From Desulfovibrio sp. (lineage in GTDB: Bacteria > Desulfobacterota > Desulfovibrionia > Desulfovibrionales > Desulfovibrionaceae), in contig JAAUYW010000102.1 of assembly GCA_014804915.1 (NCBI GenBank), positions 1-17,643 on the forward strand: DNA of 17,643 bases, written 5' to 3'. Both the position numbers and the translations under genes were made by a program. How positions within the stretch are numbered: the stretch's first letter is position 1; the number at the start of each line of letters is the position of its first letter. Positions 7,846 to 15,161 of this stretch are shown one piece after another. The notes beneath the pieces are model-generated. The model was not told where the DNA came from, ran no database searches, and worked only from the letters and a program-made list of their open reading frames with translations.

Positions 7846-9117
7846 GTGACAGCTGCGCCTGCCTGCCAGAGCTTGCCCGTGGCTTACGTTTTGCTCTGGT
7901 TCCCTCTCTCTTCAGAGACTTTTATTTTTCGCGAAGTGGAAAATCTGGCCGCGCTCGGTCTGGACGTGCGCGTTTATACCCTGTACGGCGACCGTGAAAA
8001 AGGCATTTCCGAAGCGATGCGCAATTATGGCAGGCCGGTGCAAAGAATGGGCTCAAAGGCATTTTTTGCTATCTGGGGCGCATTTTTTCGTCAGCTGCGC
8101 GCCAATCCCCGCCTGGTCTGGCGCCTGCTGCGAAGCGGCCTGTTTCGCAAAATGCGCAATCTGGAAGCGCAGGGCGAAAATCTCTGGTGCTTTATGGCCG
8201 GTTTTCTGCTTGCCGAGAAATGCCGCAAGGATCAAATTGCCCTGATTCACGCTCCCTGGGCGAATGGTCCTGCTACAGCCGCGTGGGTGGCCTCGCAGTT
8301 GAGCGGAATTCCCTTTGCATTCACAGGGCGCGCCGGAGATATTTATCCCCAGGATGGCATTTTGAGGGAAAAAGCGGAATCTGCCCTGTTTGTGCGCGTC
8401 AATAACGAGGCGAATGTGCAGTGGCTGCGCAAATTTTGTCCCCCTGACCGGCAGCAGAAAGTCAAACTGGTTTATAACAGCCTGACTTTTCCGGAAAACT
8501 CCCCTTTGCATTCCCGCAAGGCGGCTCCCCCCTACAGGCTGCTTGCAGTTGGAAGGCTTGTGCGCACAAAGGGCTTTCCCGAGCTGTTTACGGCGATTGC
8601 CAGGCTCAGGCGCGAAAAATTTCCCGTAACGCTTACAGTTGTTGGCGATGGCGCCTGGAAATCAAGGCTTGATAATTTGCGTAAACGGCTGCGCCTTGAA
8701 GAGGTCATCGAGATGGCGGGCTTCATACCCAATGACAGGCTGGCCGCGATAATGCGCGAGCATGACCTGCTGGTTGTGCCCAGCGTTGTTTACAAAAATG
8801 GCGATCGGGATGGCATTCCAAATGTGATCATGGAGGCTGCGTCGCTGGGCTTGCCCGTGGTGGCGACGAATGTCTGCGGTATTGCCGAGGTCATCAGAAA
8901 TGGCGAAACAGGGCATCTTGTGCCGCAGCGCAATCCGGCGGCGCTGGCCTGCGCTATCCGCGATGCGCTGGAACATCCGGCCCAAACGCGCCAGCTGGCA
9001 GCCAATGCAGGGCGGCTTGTAAGGGAAATGTTCGATTCCCGCAAAAACACGCAGGCCCTGAAAGCTCTTTATCTTCAGGCTCTTGGCAGGGATGGTGGCA
9101 ATGCCGGCCAAGCTTGA
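7846..9117 (+). CDS. GT4-family glycosyltransferase A
   Basis: The protein has 423 residues with a GTG start, and is predicted cytoplasmic with the GT-B fold. The N-terminal domain carries LWFPLSSETFIFREVENL (17-34), typical of WcaL/colanic-type enzymes, and HAPWANGPATAAWVAS (135-150). The C-terminal domain carries VGRLVRTKGF (235-244), VVGDG (265-269) and the donor-site motif DGIPNVIMEA (322-331), in which the usual E-x7-E is D322-x7-E330 as in this subfamily, then PVVAT and GETGHLV. The sugar and acceptor are unknown. The ribosome site is poor, so translation may be coupled to the upstream gene 6 bases away. It overlaps the deacetylase. It is a clear paralogue of the second GT4 enzyme (10092-11384). 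The family's usual 'FTAHAxDI' appears here as FTGRAGDIY, so the acceptor pocket may differ. Confidence 0.9.
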   Translation: MTAAPACQSLPVAYVLLWFPLSSETFIFREVENLAALGLDVRVYTLYGDREKGISEAMRNYGRPVQRMGSKAFFAIWGAFFRQLRANPRLVWRLLRSGLFRKMRNLEAQGENLWCFMAGFLLAEKCRKDQIALIHAPWANGPATAAWVASQLSGIPFAFTGRAGDIYPQDGILREKAESALFVRVNNEANVQWLRKFCPPDRQQKVKLVYNSLTFPENSPLHSRKAAPPYRLLAVGRLVRTKGFPELFTAIARLRREKFPVTLTVVGDGAWKSRLDNLRKRLRLEEVIEMAGFIPNDRLAAIMREHDLLVVPSVVYKNGDRDGIPNVIMEAASLGLPVVATNVCGIAEVIRNGETGHLVPQRNPAALACAIRDALEHPAQTRQLAANAGRLVREMFDSRKNTQALKALYLQALGRDGGNAGQA

Positions 9118-10105
9118 TGTGGCAATCAGCCTGGATGTGGAAGAGGAAGGCCTGTTCCGTGGCCAGTATCAATGCCGCGACGTGACAGTTCGCAATGTTG
9201 CCTGCATTTCGAAACTGGCGCCGCTTTTCGAGCGCGGCGTGCGGCCCACTTTTTTTTGCGCCTATCCGGTATTTCTTGATCCTGAAGCGCGGCGGGCGCT
9301 GGAGCAGGCGCGCCAATACGGGGAAATAGGCGCGCATCTGCACCACTGGAACACGCCGCCAGTTGTGCAAAATATACCTGACTCCGGAACCTTGCCGCAA
9401 GTGCCCTCTTTTCAGCTGCCCCTGCAATGTCTGGAGGCCAAGCTGGAGCATCTCCTGCGTGAATGCGACAGCTTCCTTGGCAGTCCCTGCCGGAGTTTCC
9501 GGATGGGACGGTGGGATCTGCATGGCGCTGTCTTTCCGTTGCTTGCAAGGCGCGGGATTCAGGTTGACGCTTCGGTGCGTCCCCTGCACAGTTATGAAAG
9601 TAAAAACTCCGGGCCGGATCATTTTGACGCTCCGGCCGATCCCTACTGGATTCCAGTAAATGGCAGCCGCCTGCTTGAAGTGCCATTGACAGTTGCGCCG
9701 CTTTTTGCGCCGCTCGCGCATATTCCGCATAAATACGCCTGGGGGCGCCAGCTTCGCGCCAGCTTGCGCCACTGGGGGGCTTTGGCAATTTTGCCGGTTG
9801 AGCAGCCCTTGTGGCTTATGAAAATGGCTGCGAATCTTCATGTCAATTCTGGAGGCTCCACACTCTCCATAGCCTGGCACAGTTCTGACCTGATGCCTGG
9901 CGGCAATCCGCGGCTGCCTGATGATGCGGCCGTCAACCGCTTTCTGGCCAGGATAGGCCAGTTTCTGGACTGGCTTGAAAGCAATTTCAGCGTGAATTAT
10001 GTAACAATGACGGAACTGAAAGACAGGGCAAGAATTCAGGCTGCGCGTTGCCAGCGGCCTGCGGACTGGATCTGGGCGCCGGAGACTGAAAATGCCGGAA
10101 ACTGA
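9101..10105 (+). CDS. NodB-fold polysaccharide deacetylase-like protein
   Basis: The protein has 334 residues from the ATG at 9101, chosen because AGGGA sits 8 bases upstream; TTG 9083 and ATG 9092 are alternatives. Features of a carbohydrate esterase 4-like barrel are visible: ISLDVEEEG (9-17, DVE in place of the common T-F-D-D), PTFFCAYPVF (49-58), EIGAHLHHWNTPP (75-87, candidate metal-binding histidines H79, H81, H82), SFRMGRWDLHG (132-142), DASVRPLHS, LEVPLT and AWHSSDL (258-264). The family removes N- or O-acetyl groups from sugars. There is no signal peptide, so it should act in the cytoplasm, presumably on a lipid-linked intermediate. It overlaps the upstream gene by 17 bases and the downstream gene by 14. 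Metal ligands are inferred, not proven; a catalytically inactive relative is possible. Confidence 0.72.
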   Translation: MPAKLDVAISLDVEEEGLFRGQYQCRDVTVRNVACISKLAPLFERGVRPTFFCAYPVFLDPEARRALEQARQYGEIGAHLHHWNTPPVVQNIPDSGTLPQVPSFQLPLQCLEAKLEHLLRECDSFLGSPCRSFRMGRWDLHGAVFPLLARRGIQVDASVRPLHSYESKNSGPDHFDAPADPYWIPVNGSRLLEVPLTVAPLFAPLAHIPHKYAWGRQLRASLRHWGALAILPVEQPLWLMKMAANLHVNSGGSTLSIAWHSSDLMPGGNPRLPDDAAVNRFLARIGQFLDWLESNFSVNYVTMTELKDRARIQAARCQRPADWIWAPETENAGN

Positions 10106-11384
10106 GGGCGCGCTCGCAGCCGGTCAGCCGCATCTTGCCATTGTGCTTTTATGGTATCCCCTTTTTACGCAGCCATTTATTTTCAGGGAAGTGGAGAGCC
10201 TGGCAGCCAGAATGCCTCTGGAAGTCTATACGCTTTATGGGAGAAACCTGCGCCATTGTTCAGGGGAGATGAAAATGGCGGCTGGCCGCTGCCATGCGTA
10301 TGGCTCCGCAAAGGTCGGCCAAATCTGCTGGGAAGCCCTGTGCCAGGTCATTCGCCAGCCGCGGGTCATCTGGAAACTGTTCAGGCGCAGTTTATGGCGA
10401 AAATGGACCAGTCTGGAAGTGTTTGGCGAGAATCTCTGGGCTTTTTTGACTGGAATTTCGCTGGGCAGACGCTTCCGCGAGGATGGCATCGACCTGGTTT
10501 ACGCTCCCTGGCCGCGTGGGGCGGCTACCGCGGCCTGGGTTGGCGCCACGCTTGCGGGACTGCCATTTGCAATAGCGGCGCGGGGAGACAATCTGGAGCC
10601 GGCTGATCCGGATCTGGCGGACAAGCTGGCAGCGGCTGTTCTGGTGCGTGCTAATAACGAGGCTGACAGGAAGCGGATTGAGTTATTTGACTGCGGCCAG
10701 GCAAAAGGCAAGACCGCCCTGGTTTACAACAGCCTGACTTTGCCCGGGCCCAAACGCCGCGAGGCGGGAATGCATTCGCCCCTGCGCCTGTTGAGCCTGG
10801 GCAGATTCGATGTCACAAAGGGTTTTGATGTGCTTTTGCAGGCTTGCGCCATTCTGAAACGGCAAGGCCTTGATTTCAGGCTGACTCTTGCCGGGGGCGG
10901 AGGCAAGGTAATGGGCCTTGGCGCCATGACAGGCACCCTGAAGGAAATGCGCAGGGGGCTTGGCCTTGAGGGCGATGTGGAAATGCCTGGCCTGATTTCC
11001 CATGATGATCTGCCAGACCTGCTCGCCAGCCATGACATTTTTCTCGCGCCCTGCGTAATTGATTCATCCGGCCGCAGGGATGGCATTCCCAATACCGTAA
11101 TTGAAGCTCTTGCAGCCGGGATGCCGGTTATTGCAAGTGATATTAACGCATTGCCGGAAGTTGTGCGCAATGGCGAAACTGGCGTCCTCGTGCCGCAAAA
11201 GGATCCGGCCGCTTTGGCAAGGGCAATCGCCGACTTGTCCGAAAGGCCGGATGAGGCTGCGAAGCTGGGCAAAAATGGCGCGCGCCTGGCGGCTGAACTG
11301 TTTGACGCCGAAGCCAATGCCGCAAGGCTGGCCGAAATGTTGGGAAAAGCCGCCAGCAGGGAAGGGACAGGATGTGCGGGATAG
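10092..11384 (+). CDS. GT4-family glycosyltransferase B
   Basis: The protein has 430 residues; the ATG at 10092 follows GGAG at 7 bases. It aligns by eye along its length with glycosyltransferase A: LLWYPLFTQPFIFREVESL (19-37), APWPRGAATAAWV (138-150), VRANNEAD (185-192), VYNSLTLP (211-218), LGRFDVTKGFD (236-246), and the donor-site DGIPNTVIEA (330-339; D330-x7-E338), then NALPEVVRNGETGVLVP. An extra stretch at about 269-285 (GGGKVMGLGAMTGTLKE) is not in A. The region matching A's FTGRAGDIY is here AIAARGDNLE, so acceptor recognition has probably diverged after duplication. It is cytoplasmic; sugar and acceptor are unknown. It overlaps the deacetylase upstream by 14 bases and asnB downstream by 13. 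Confidence 0.9.
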   Translation: MPETEGALAAGQPHLAIVLLWYPLFTQPFIFREVESLAARMPLEVYTLYGRNLRHCSGEMKMAAGRCHAYGSAKVGQICWEALCQVIRQPRVIWKLFRRSLWRKWTSLEVFGENLWAFLTGISLGRRFREDGIDLVYAPWPRGAATAAWVGATLAGLPFAIAARGDNLEPADPDLADKLAAAVLVRANNEADRKRIELFDCGQAKGKTALVYNSLTLPGPKRREAGMHSPLRLLSLGRFDVTKGFDVLLQACAILKRQGLDFRLTLAGGGGKVMGLGAMTGTLKEMRRGLGLEGDVEMPGLISHDDLPDLLASHDIFLAPCVIDSSGRRDGIPNTVIEALAAGMPVIASDINALPEVVRNGETGVLVPQKDPAALARAIADLSERPDEAAKLGKNGARLAAELFDAEANAARLAEMLGKAASREGTGCAG

Positions 11385-13312
11385 CGGGCCTTTGCCGGCT
11401 TGATGGCAAGCCGCTGCCAGCAGGCGCGGCGCTGGCAGTGAAGGCTATGACGGATGTGATGGCGCATCGCGGCCCGGATGGGGAAGGCCAGTGGCAGGAG
11501 GGTCCGGTCTGCCTTGGGCACAGGCGCCTGTCGATCATTGATATCGCCGGCGGCACGCAGCCAATGCCAGGGCCGCACGGCAAGAGCTGGATTGTGTTCA
11601 ATGGCGAGATTTATAATTTTCGTGAACTGCGCAAGCTCCTGGAAAGCCGCGGCCTGATATTCCGGAACAATTCTGATACAGAAGTAATTCTGGCGGCTTA
11701 CGCAGCCTGGGGAGTGGACTGTCTGGAACGGCTTGAGGGCATGTTCGCTTTTGCGCTTTGGGATTGCGAGAAAAGGCGTCTTTTTTGCGCCCGCGATCAT
11801 TTTGGCAAAAAGCCTTTCTATTATTCGCTCCAGAACGGAATTTTCGCATTCGCCTCCGAGCTGACAGGTCTGGAGCAGCTTGAAACGGCCTGCAAATTCG
11901 CAGACTGGTCCTTCAGCGTTTCGCCGCAGGCGCTGATGCGTTATCTAGCTTATGAATATGTGCCTGCGCCGCAGGCGATCTACAGTGAGGCCAAGGTGCT
12001 CGAGCCGGCGCACTATCTGCTGCTTGAAAACGGCAGCCTGCAAACGCGGCGCTACTGGGACTTGCCGGCGCCTGCGTCCAGCTGCAGGGAAAGCGAGCGG
12101 GAACTCTGCGGCCAGCTCCACGCCCTGCTTGATCGCGCCGTGCAGGCCCGCATGGTCAGCGATGTGCCGCTTGGCGTATTTCTCTCGGGCGGAATTGATT
12201 CCACAATAGTCGCAGGGCTCATGGCCGCGCATTCCAGTCAGCCAGTGCGGACATTTTCCATAGGGTTCACAGAAGCGAGTTATGATGAATCCCGCTATGC
12301 CCGCATTGCGGCAGAGGCCTATCATACTGATCATCACGAAAGAATTCTCTCCGCTGCTGAATGCGCTGACGAATTGCCTGGCATAGTGCGCAGAATGGAT
12401 ACGCCGATGGCGGATGCCTCCTGCGCCCCAACCTGGCTGCTTTCCGGCCTGGCGCGCGAGAATGTTACAGTTGCCCTTGGCGGCGATGGCGCGGATGAGC
12501 TATGGGCCGGGTATGAGCATTATATCGGATTCAGAATCGCGCTCTGGTATAACGCACTGCCGGCCTTTTTGCGCTCCCTGGCCGGCAGGCTGGCGACCCT
12601 CCTGCCAGAATCGGCAGGATACATTAATCCCCGTCTTGCGGCACGAACATTTCTCGCTGGCGCGGCAGCTCCGGACTGGCTTCGCGTCCAGACCATGCTT
12701 ACTGCCATCAGCCCGGAAATGCAGCGCCAGATTCTGGCTCCTGGCTGGCCTGGCCCTGGCGGCGTTCCTGGGCCGGAACAGCTCTTTGCGCCGACGCGGA
12801 AGCAGTTCGAGCACTGGCAGCCAATGCAGGCGGCATCGCCGCTGGCCCGGGCTTTCCATGTTTATTGCAGGCAATTTTTGCTTGATGACATCCTGGTCAA
12901 GGTTGACCGCTGCTCCATGCTCCATTCCCTGGAAGTGCGCGCGCCTTTTCTGGACAGGCATGTCGCGGAATTTGCCGCGCGGCTGCCCCTTGATTACAAG
13001 CTTCGCGGTTTCAGGCGCAAATATTTGCTGAAAAAGGCATTTGCGAAGCTGCTGCCTGCCGCGATTCTGAAGCGCAACAAGCGCGGCTTCCAGATACCGG
13101 TCGCCGCCTGGCTGCGAGGCAGATTGAAACCGCTGCTGCTGGAATTCGGATCCAGGGATTTCCTCGAGAAACAGGGGATCTTTGATTATCAGGGCGTCCG
13201 GAAAATCATGGCTGCGCATTTTTCGGAAAAAGCGGACATGCGCAAGCCGCTCTGGACATTTCTGGTATTGCAGCTCTGGCTTGAAAGCAGGCGCGGTCGC
13301 TTGCGGCCCTGA
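11372..13312 (+). CDS. asnB: AsnB-type glutamine-dependent amidotransferase
   Basis: The protein has 646 residues; the ATG at 11372 follows GGGAAGGGACAGG. An N-terminal class II glutamine amidotransferase domain begins at Cys2 (MCGIAGL) and has HRGPDG (32-37) and FNGEIYN (76-82). The asparagine-synthase domain has the PP-loop SGGIDST (272-278) and GGDGADELWAGY (370-381). Asparagine synthetase B makes Asn from Asp, Gln and ATP. Relatives in polysaccharide clusters (including exosortase/XrtA-linked loci) are thought to amidate sugar carboxyl groups or other acceptors. The position as last gene of a glycosyltransferase operon favours a role on the glycan product, though housekeeping asparagine synthesis cannot be excluded. 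All key residues are present, so it should be active. It overlaps the upstream gene by 13 bases and ends in a terminator. Confidence 0.92.
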   Translation: MCGIAGLCRLDGKPLPAGAALAVKAMTDVMAHRGPDGEGQWQEGPVCLGHRRLSIIDIAGGTQPMPGPHGKSWIVFNGEIYNFRELRKLLESRGLIFRNNSDTEVILAAYAAWGVDCLERLEGMFAFALWDCEKRRLFCARDHFGKKPFYYSLQNGIFAFASELTGLEQLETACKFADWSFSVSPQALMRYLAYEYVPAPQAIYSEAKVLEPAHYLLLENGSLQTRRYWDLPAPASSCRESERELCGQLHALLDRAVQARMVSDVPLGVFLSGGIDSTIVAGLMAAHSSQPVRTFSIGFTEASYDESRYARIAAEAYHTDHHERILSAAECADELPGIVRRMDTPMADASCAPTWLLSGLARENVTVALGGDGADELWAGYEHYIGFRIALWYNALPAFLRSLAGRLATLLPESAGYINPRLAARTFLAGAAAPDWLRVQTMLTAISPEMQRQILAPGWPGPGGVPGPEQLFAPTRKQFEHWQPMQAASPLARAFHVYCRQFLLDDILVKVDRCSMLHSLEVRAPFLDRHVAEFAARLPLDYKLRGFRRKYLLKKAFAKLLPAAILKRNKRGFQIPVAAWLRGRLKPLLLEFGSRDFLEKQGIFDYQGVRKIMAAHFSEKADMRKPLWTFLVLQLWLESRRGRLRP

Positions 13313-13327
13313 TCGCGCCCGCTTTTT
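13290..13327 (+). terminator. Intrinsic terminator overlapping the asnB stop
   Basis: GGCGCGGTC (13290-13298) pairs along all nine positions (one G-U) with GATCGCGCC (13311-13319) around a 12-base loop, followed by CGC and five T residues (13323-13327) then GTTGTT. The stem includes part of the asnB stop codon (TGA 13310-13312). It lies between convergent genes, only 20 bases from the end of the ACT gene on the other strand. In the minus direction no good T-run follows. Confidence 0.75.
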
Positions 13328-13332
13328 GTTGT

Positions 13333-13776
13333 TCAGCCATTGCGCTGCTTCAATTCTTCCTGGCTGATTGGCGCGCAGCCGGCTTTGGCCAGAACCTGCG
13401 CGGCCTTGTCGATATCAGCATCGCGCACGCGAAAGATTACATAGGCCCGATCCTGCTGCCTGCCCACAAAAGCGTAAAGATATTCAATATTAATTCCGGC
13501 CTCGCCAAGCGTGTCCAGCGCTTCGGCAAGACTGCCTGGCGCATCCTTGAGCGGCACTGCCAGCACTGGCGTGATCTTGAACACATAGTTGGCTTCTTTC
13601 AGCGCCAGGGATGCCTTGTGCAGGTCGCTGACGATCACGCGCAGGATTCCGTAATCTTCCACATCGGCTATTGAAAGGGCGCGCAGGTCTATATTTCTTT
13701 CACGCAAAAGGGAGGCAAAGGCCGCCAGGGATCCGGGCCTGTTCTCAATGAAAACAGAGAGCTGGTTTACAGTCAT
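13333..13776 (-). CDS. Tandem ACT-domain protein
   Basis: The protein has 147 residues with two ACT domains: about 1-66 (VNQLSVFIENRPGSLAAFASLLRE) and about 70-140 (VLAVPLKDAPGSLAEALDTLGEAGINIEY). Each shows the typical 'xxNxPGSL' or 'DxPGSL' ligand-loop pattern. ACT domains bind amino acids or related small molecules and regulate partner enzymes. There is no catalytic domain. It starts 11 bases after the paaK stop and its ribosome site (TAGGAG) overlaps that stop, indicating co-translation. Small double-ACT proteins next to phenylacetate-CoA ligase are common in anaerobes, so a role in sensing an aromatic amino acid or its acid is likely but inferred. No signal peptide, so it is cytoplasmic. 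Confidence 0.88.
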   Translation of the reverse strand: MTVNQLSVFIENRPGSLAAFASLLRERNIDLRALSIADVEDYGILRVIVSDLHKASLALKEANYVFKITPVLAVPLKDAPGSLAEALDTLGEAGINIEYLYAFVGRQQDRAYVIFRVRDADIDKAAQVLAKAGCAPISQEELKQRNG

Positions 13777-13787
13777 GGATACGGCTC

Positions 13788-15086
13788 CTAGATTTTCCGG
13801 TTATCTATTATTCTCGCTGCCTTGCCTTCGCTGCGCGTAATCGACTTTGGCGCGACCAGTTTCACTGCCGCAGTGATGCCCAGCATGGCCTTGAGCGCGT
13901 TTGCCAGCTCCTTTTCCCGGGCTGCGACTTCGCCAAGATTGTCAGAAAACATCTCCGGAGTCATTTCCACGCGCACTTCGAGGCTGTCAGTATTTCTCAC
14001 GCGCTCGACAACCAGCTGGTAATTGGCCGGATAGCCCTTGTTGATCAGCACTGTCTCGATCTGGGATGGGAAGACGTTGACGCCCTTGATAATCAGCATG
14101 TCATCGGTTCTGCCCATCAGGCGGGCCATTTTTACGTGCGTGCGTCCGCATGAGCAGGGCTTGCGCGAAAGGCGCGTCAGATCGCGCGTGCGGTAGCGAA
14201 TCAGGGGAAACGCCTCCTTGTTGATGCTTGTAAAAACAAGTTCGCCCACTTCGCCTTCCGGCAACACCTCGCCTGTTTCCGGATCAATGATTTCAGCGAT
14301 GAACTGATCCTCATTGATATGCATGCCTGTTTGCTCGCTGCATTCAAATGAGACGCCGGGGCCGCAAAGCTCGGTCAGGCCGTAGATGTCATGCGCCCTG
14401 ATGCCGAGGCTGTTTTCTATATCGCGGCGCATTTCATCGTTCCAGTCTTCGGCGCCGAAAATGTCGGCTTTCAGTTTTATCTTGTCGCGCGCGCCTTTCT
14501 CATGCACTGTTTCGGCTTTGTAGGCGGCATAGGAGGGCGTGCAGCAGAGAATGGTGGAGCCGAGATCGCAGAGAAACTGCACCTGGCGCTCGGTATTGCC
14601 GGAGGACATGGGCAGCGTGAGGGAGCCCACCATGTGGGAGCCGCCATTCAGGCCAGGGCCGCCAGTAAAGAGGCCATAGCCGTAGCAGACATGCACGACA
14701 TCTTCCTTGCCGCCGCCTGCGGCCACAATCGCGCGCGCGCAGCAGGAATCCCAGGCGTCCAGGTCGTTCTGGGTGTAAAAGGCGACTACGCGCCGGCCGG
14801 TTGTGCCGCTTGTGGACTGGATGCGCACGCAATCCGCCAGCGGCCTTGCCAGCATTCCGTAGGGATAGGCGTCACGCAGATCGTCCTTTGTCAGGAAGGG
14901 CAGCCTGGGCAAATCGTCCACGCCTTTTATGTCCTCTGGCTTGACGCCTTTTTTGTCCATGAGATTTCGGTAATAGGGCACATTTGCATAGACCCGGGCT
15001 ACTGTTTCCACAAGCCGCCTGTTTTGCAGGTCAAGGATTGTCTCGCGATCCGCGCATTCTATTTCAGGCTGAAAGTAGTTTTCCAT
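13788..15086 (-). CDS. paaK: Phenylacetate-CoA ligase (AMP-forming)
   Basis: The protein has 432 residues from the ATG at 15086. It has the ANL-family order: RIQSTSGTTGRRV (88-100, ATP loop TSGTTG), an aromatic-binding region with YGYGLFTGG (135-143), DIYGLTELCGPG (233-244), RYRTRD (297-302), CSCGR (311-315) and the C-terminal KGVNVFPSQIE (334-344). It should make phenylacetyl-CoA or another aryl-acetyl-CoA from acid, ATP and CoA in the cytoplasm. The start is chosen because GGAGG sits 5 bases upstream and the length matches the family; the ATG at 15146 would add 20 non-conserved residues with a poor ribosome site. It lies between the PP-loop gene (75 bases away) and the ACT gene (11 bases away). 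In Desulfovibrio-like bacteria such ligases often go with indolepyruvate oxidoreductase, which is not in this window. Confidence 0.93.
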   Translation of the reverse strand: MENYFQPEIECADRETILDLQNRRLVETVARVYANVPYYRNLMDKKGVKPEDIKGVDDLPRLPFLTKDDLRDAYPYGMLARPLADCVRIQSTSGTTGRRVVAFYTQNDLDAWDSCCARAIVAAGGGKEDVVHVCYGYGLFTGGPGLNGGSHMVGSLTLPMSSGNTERQVQFLCDLGSTILCCTPSYAAYKAETVHEKGARDKIKLKADIFGAEDWNDEMRRDIENSLGIRAHDIYGLTELCGPGVSFECSEQTGMHINEDQFIAEIIDPETGEVLPEGEVGELVFTSINKEAFPLIRYRTRDLTRLSRKPCSCGRTHVKMARLMGRTDDMLIIKGVNVFPSQIETVLINKGYPANYQLVVERVRNTDSLEVRVEMTPEMFSDNLGEVAAREKELANALKAMLGITAAVKLVAPKSITRSEGKAARIIDNRKI

Positions 15087-15161
15087 TGGCGCCTCCGCTT
15101 CAGGGCCAGTAGATGTCTGTCGCAAATTTGCCAGAATGTCGTCCATCTGGCCAAATCCGTT

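Noticed and set aside
6544..13312. Exosortase (XrtA/PEP-CTERM) exopolysaccharide locus
   Set aside because: AsnB, a deacetylase and GT4 enzymes occur in such loci, but no exosortase, PEP-CTERM protein, polysaccharide exporter or chain-length protein is present in the window.
15087..15146. Start of paaK at 15146
   Set aside because: It adds 20 non-conserved residues without a good ribosome site, while ATG 15086 has GGAGG 5 bases upstream and gives the normal family length.
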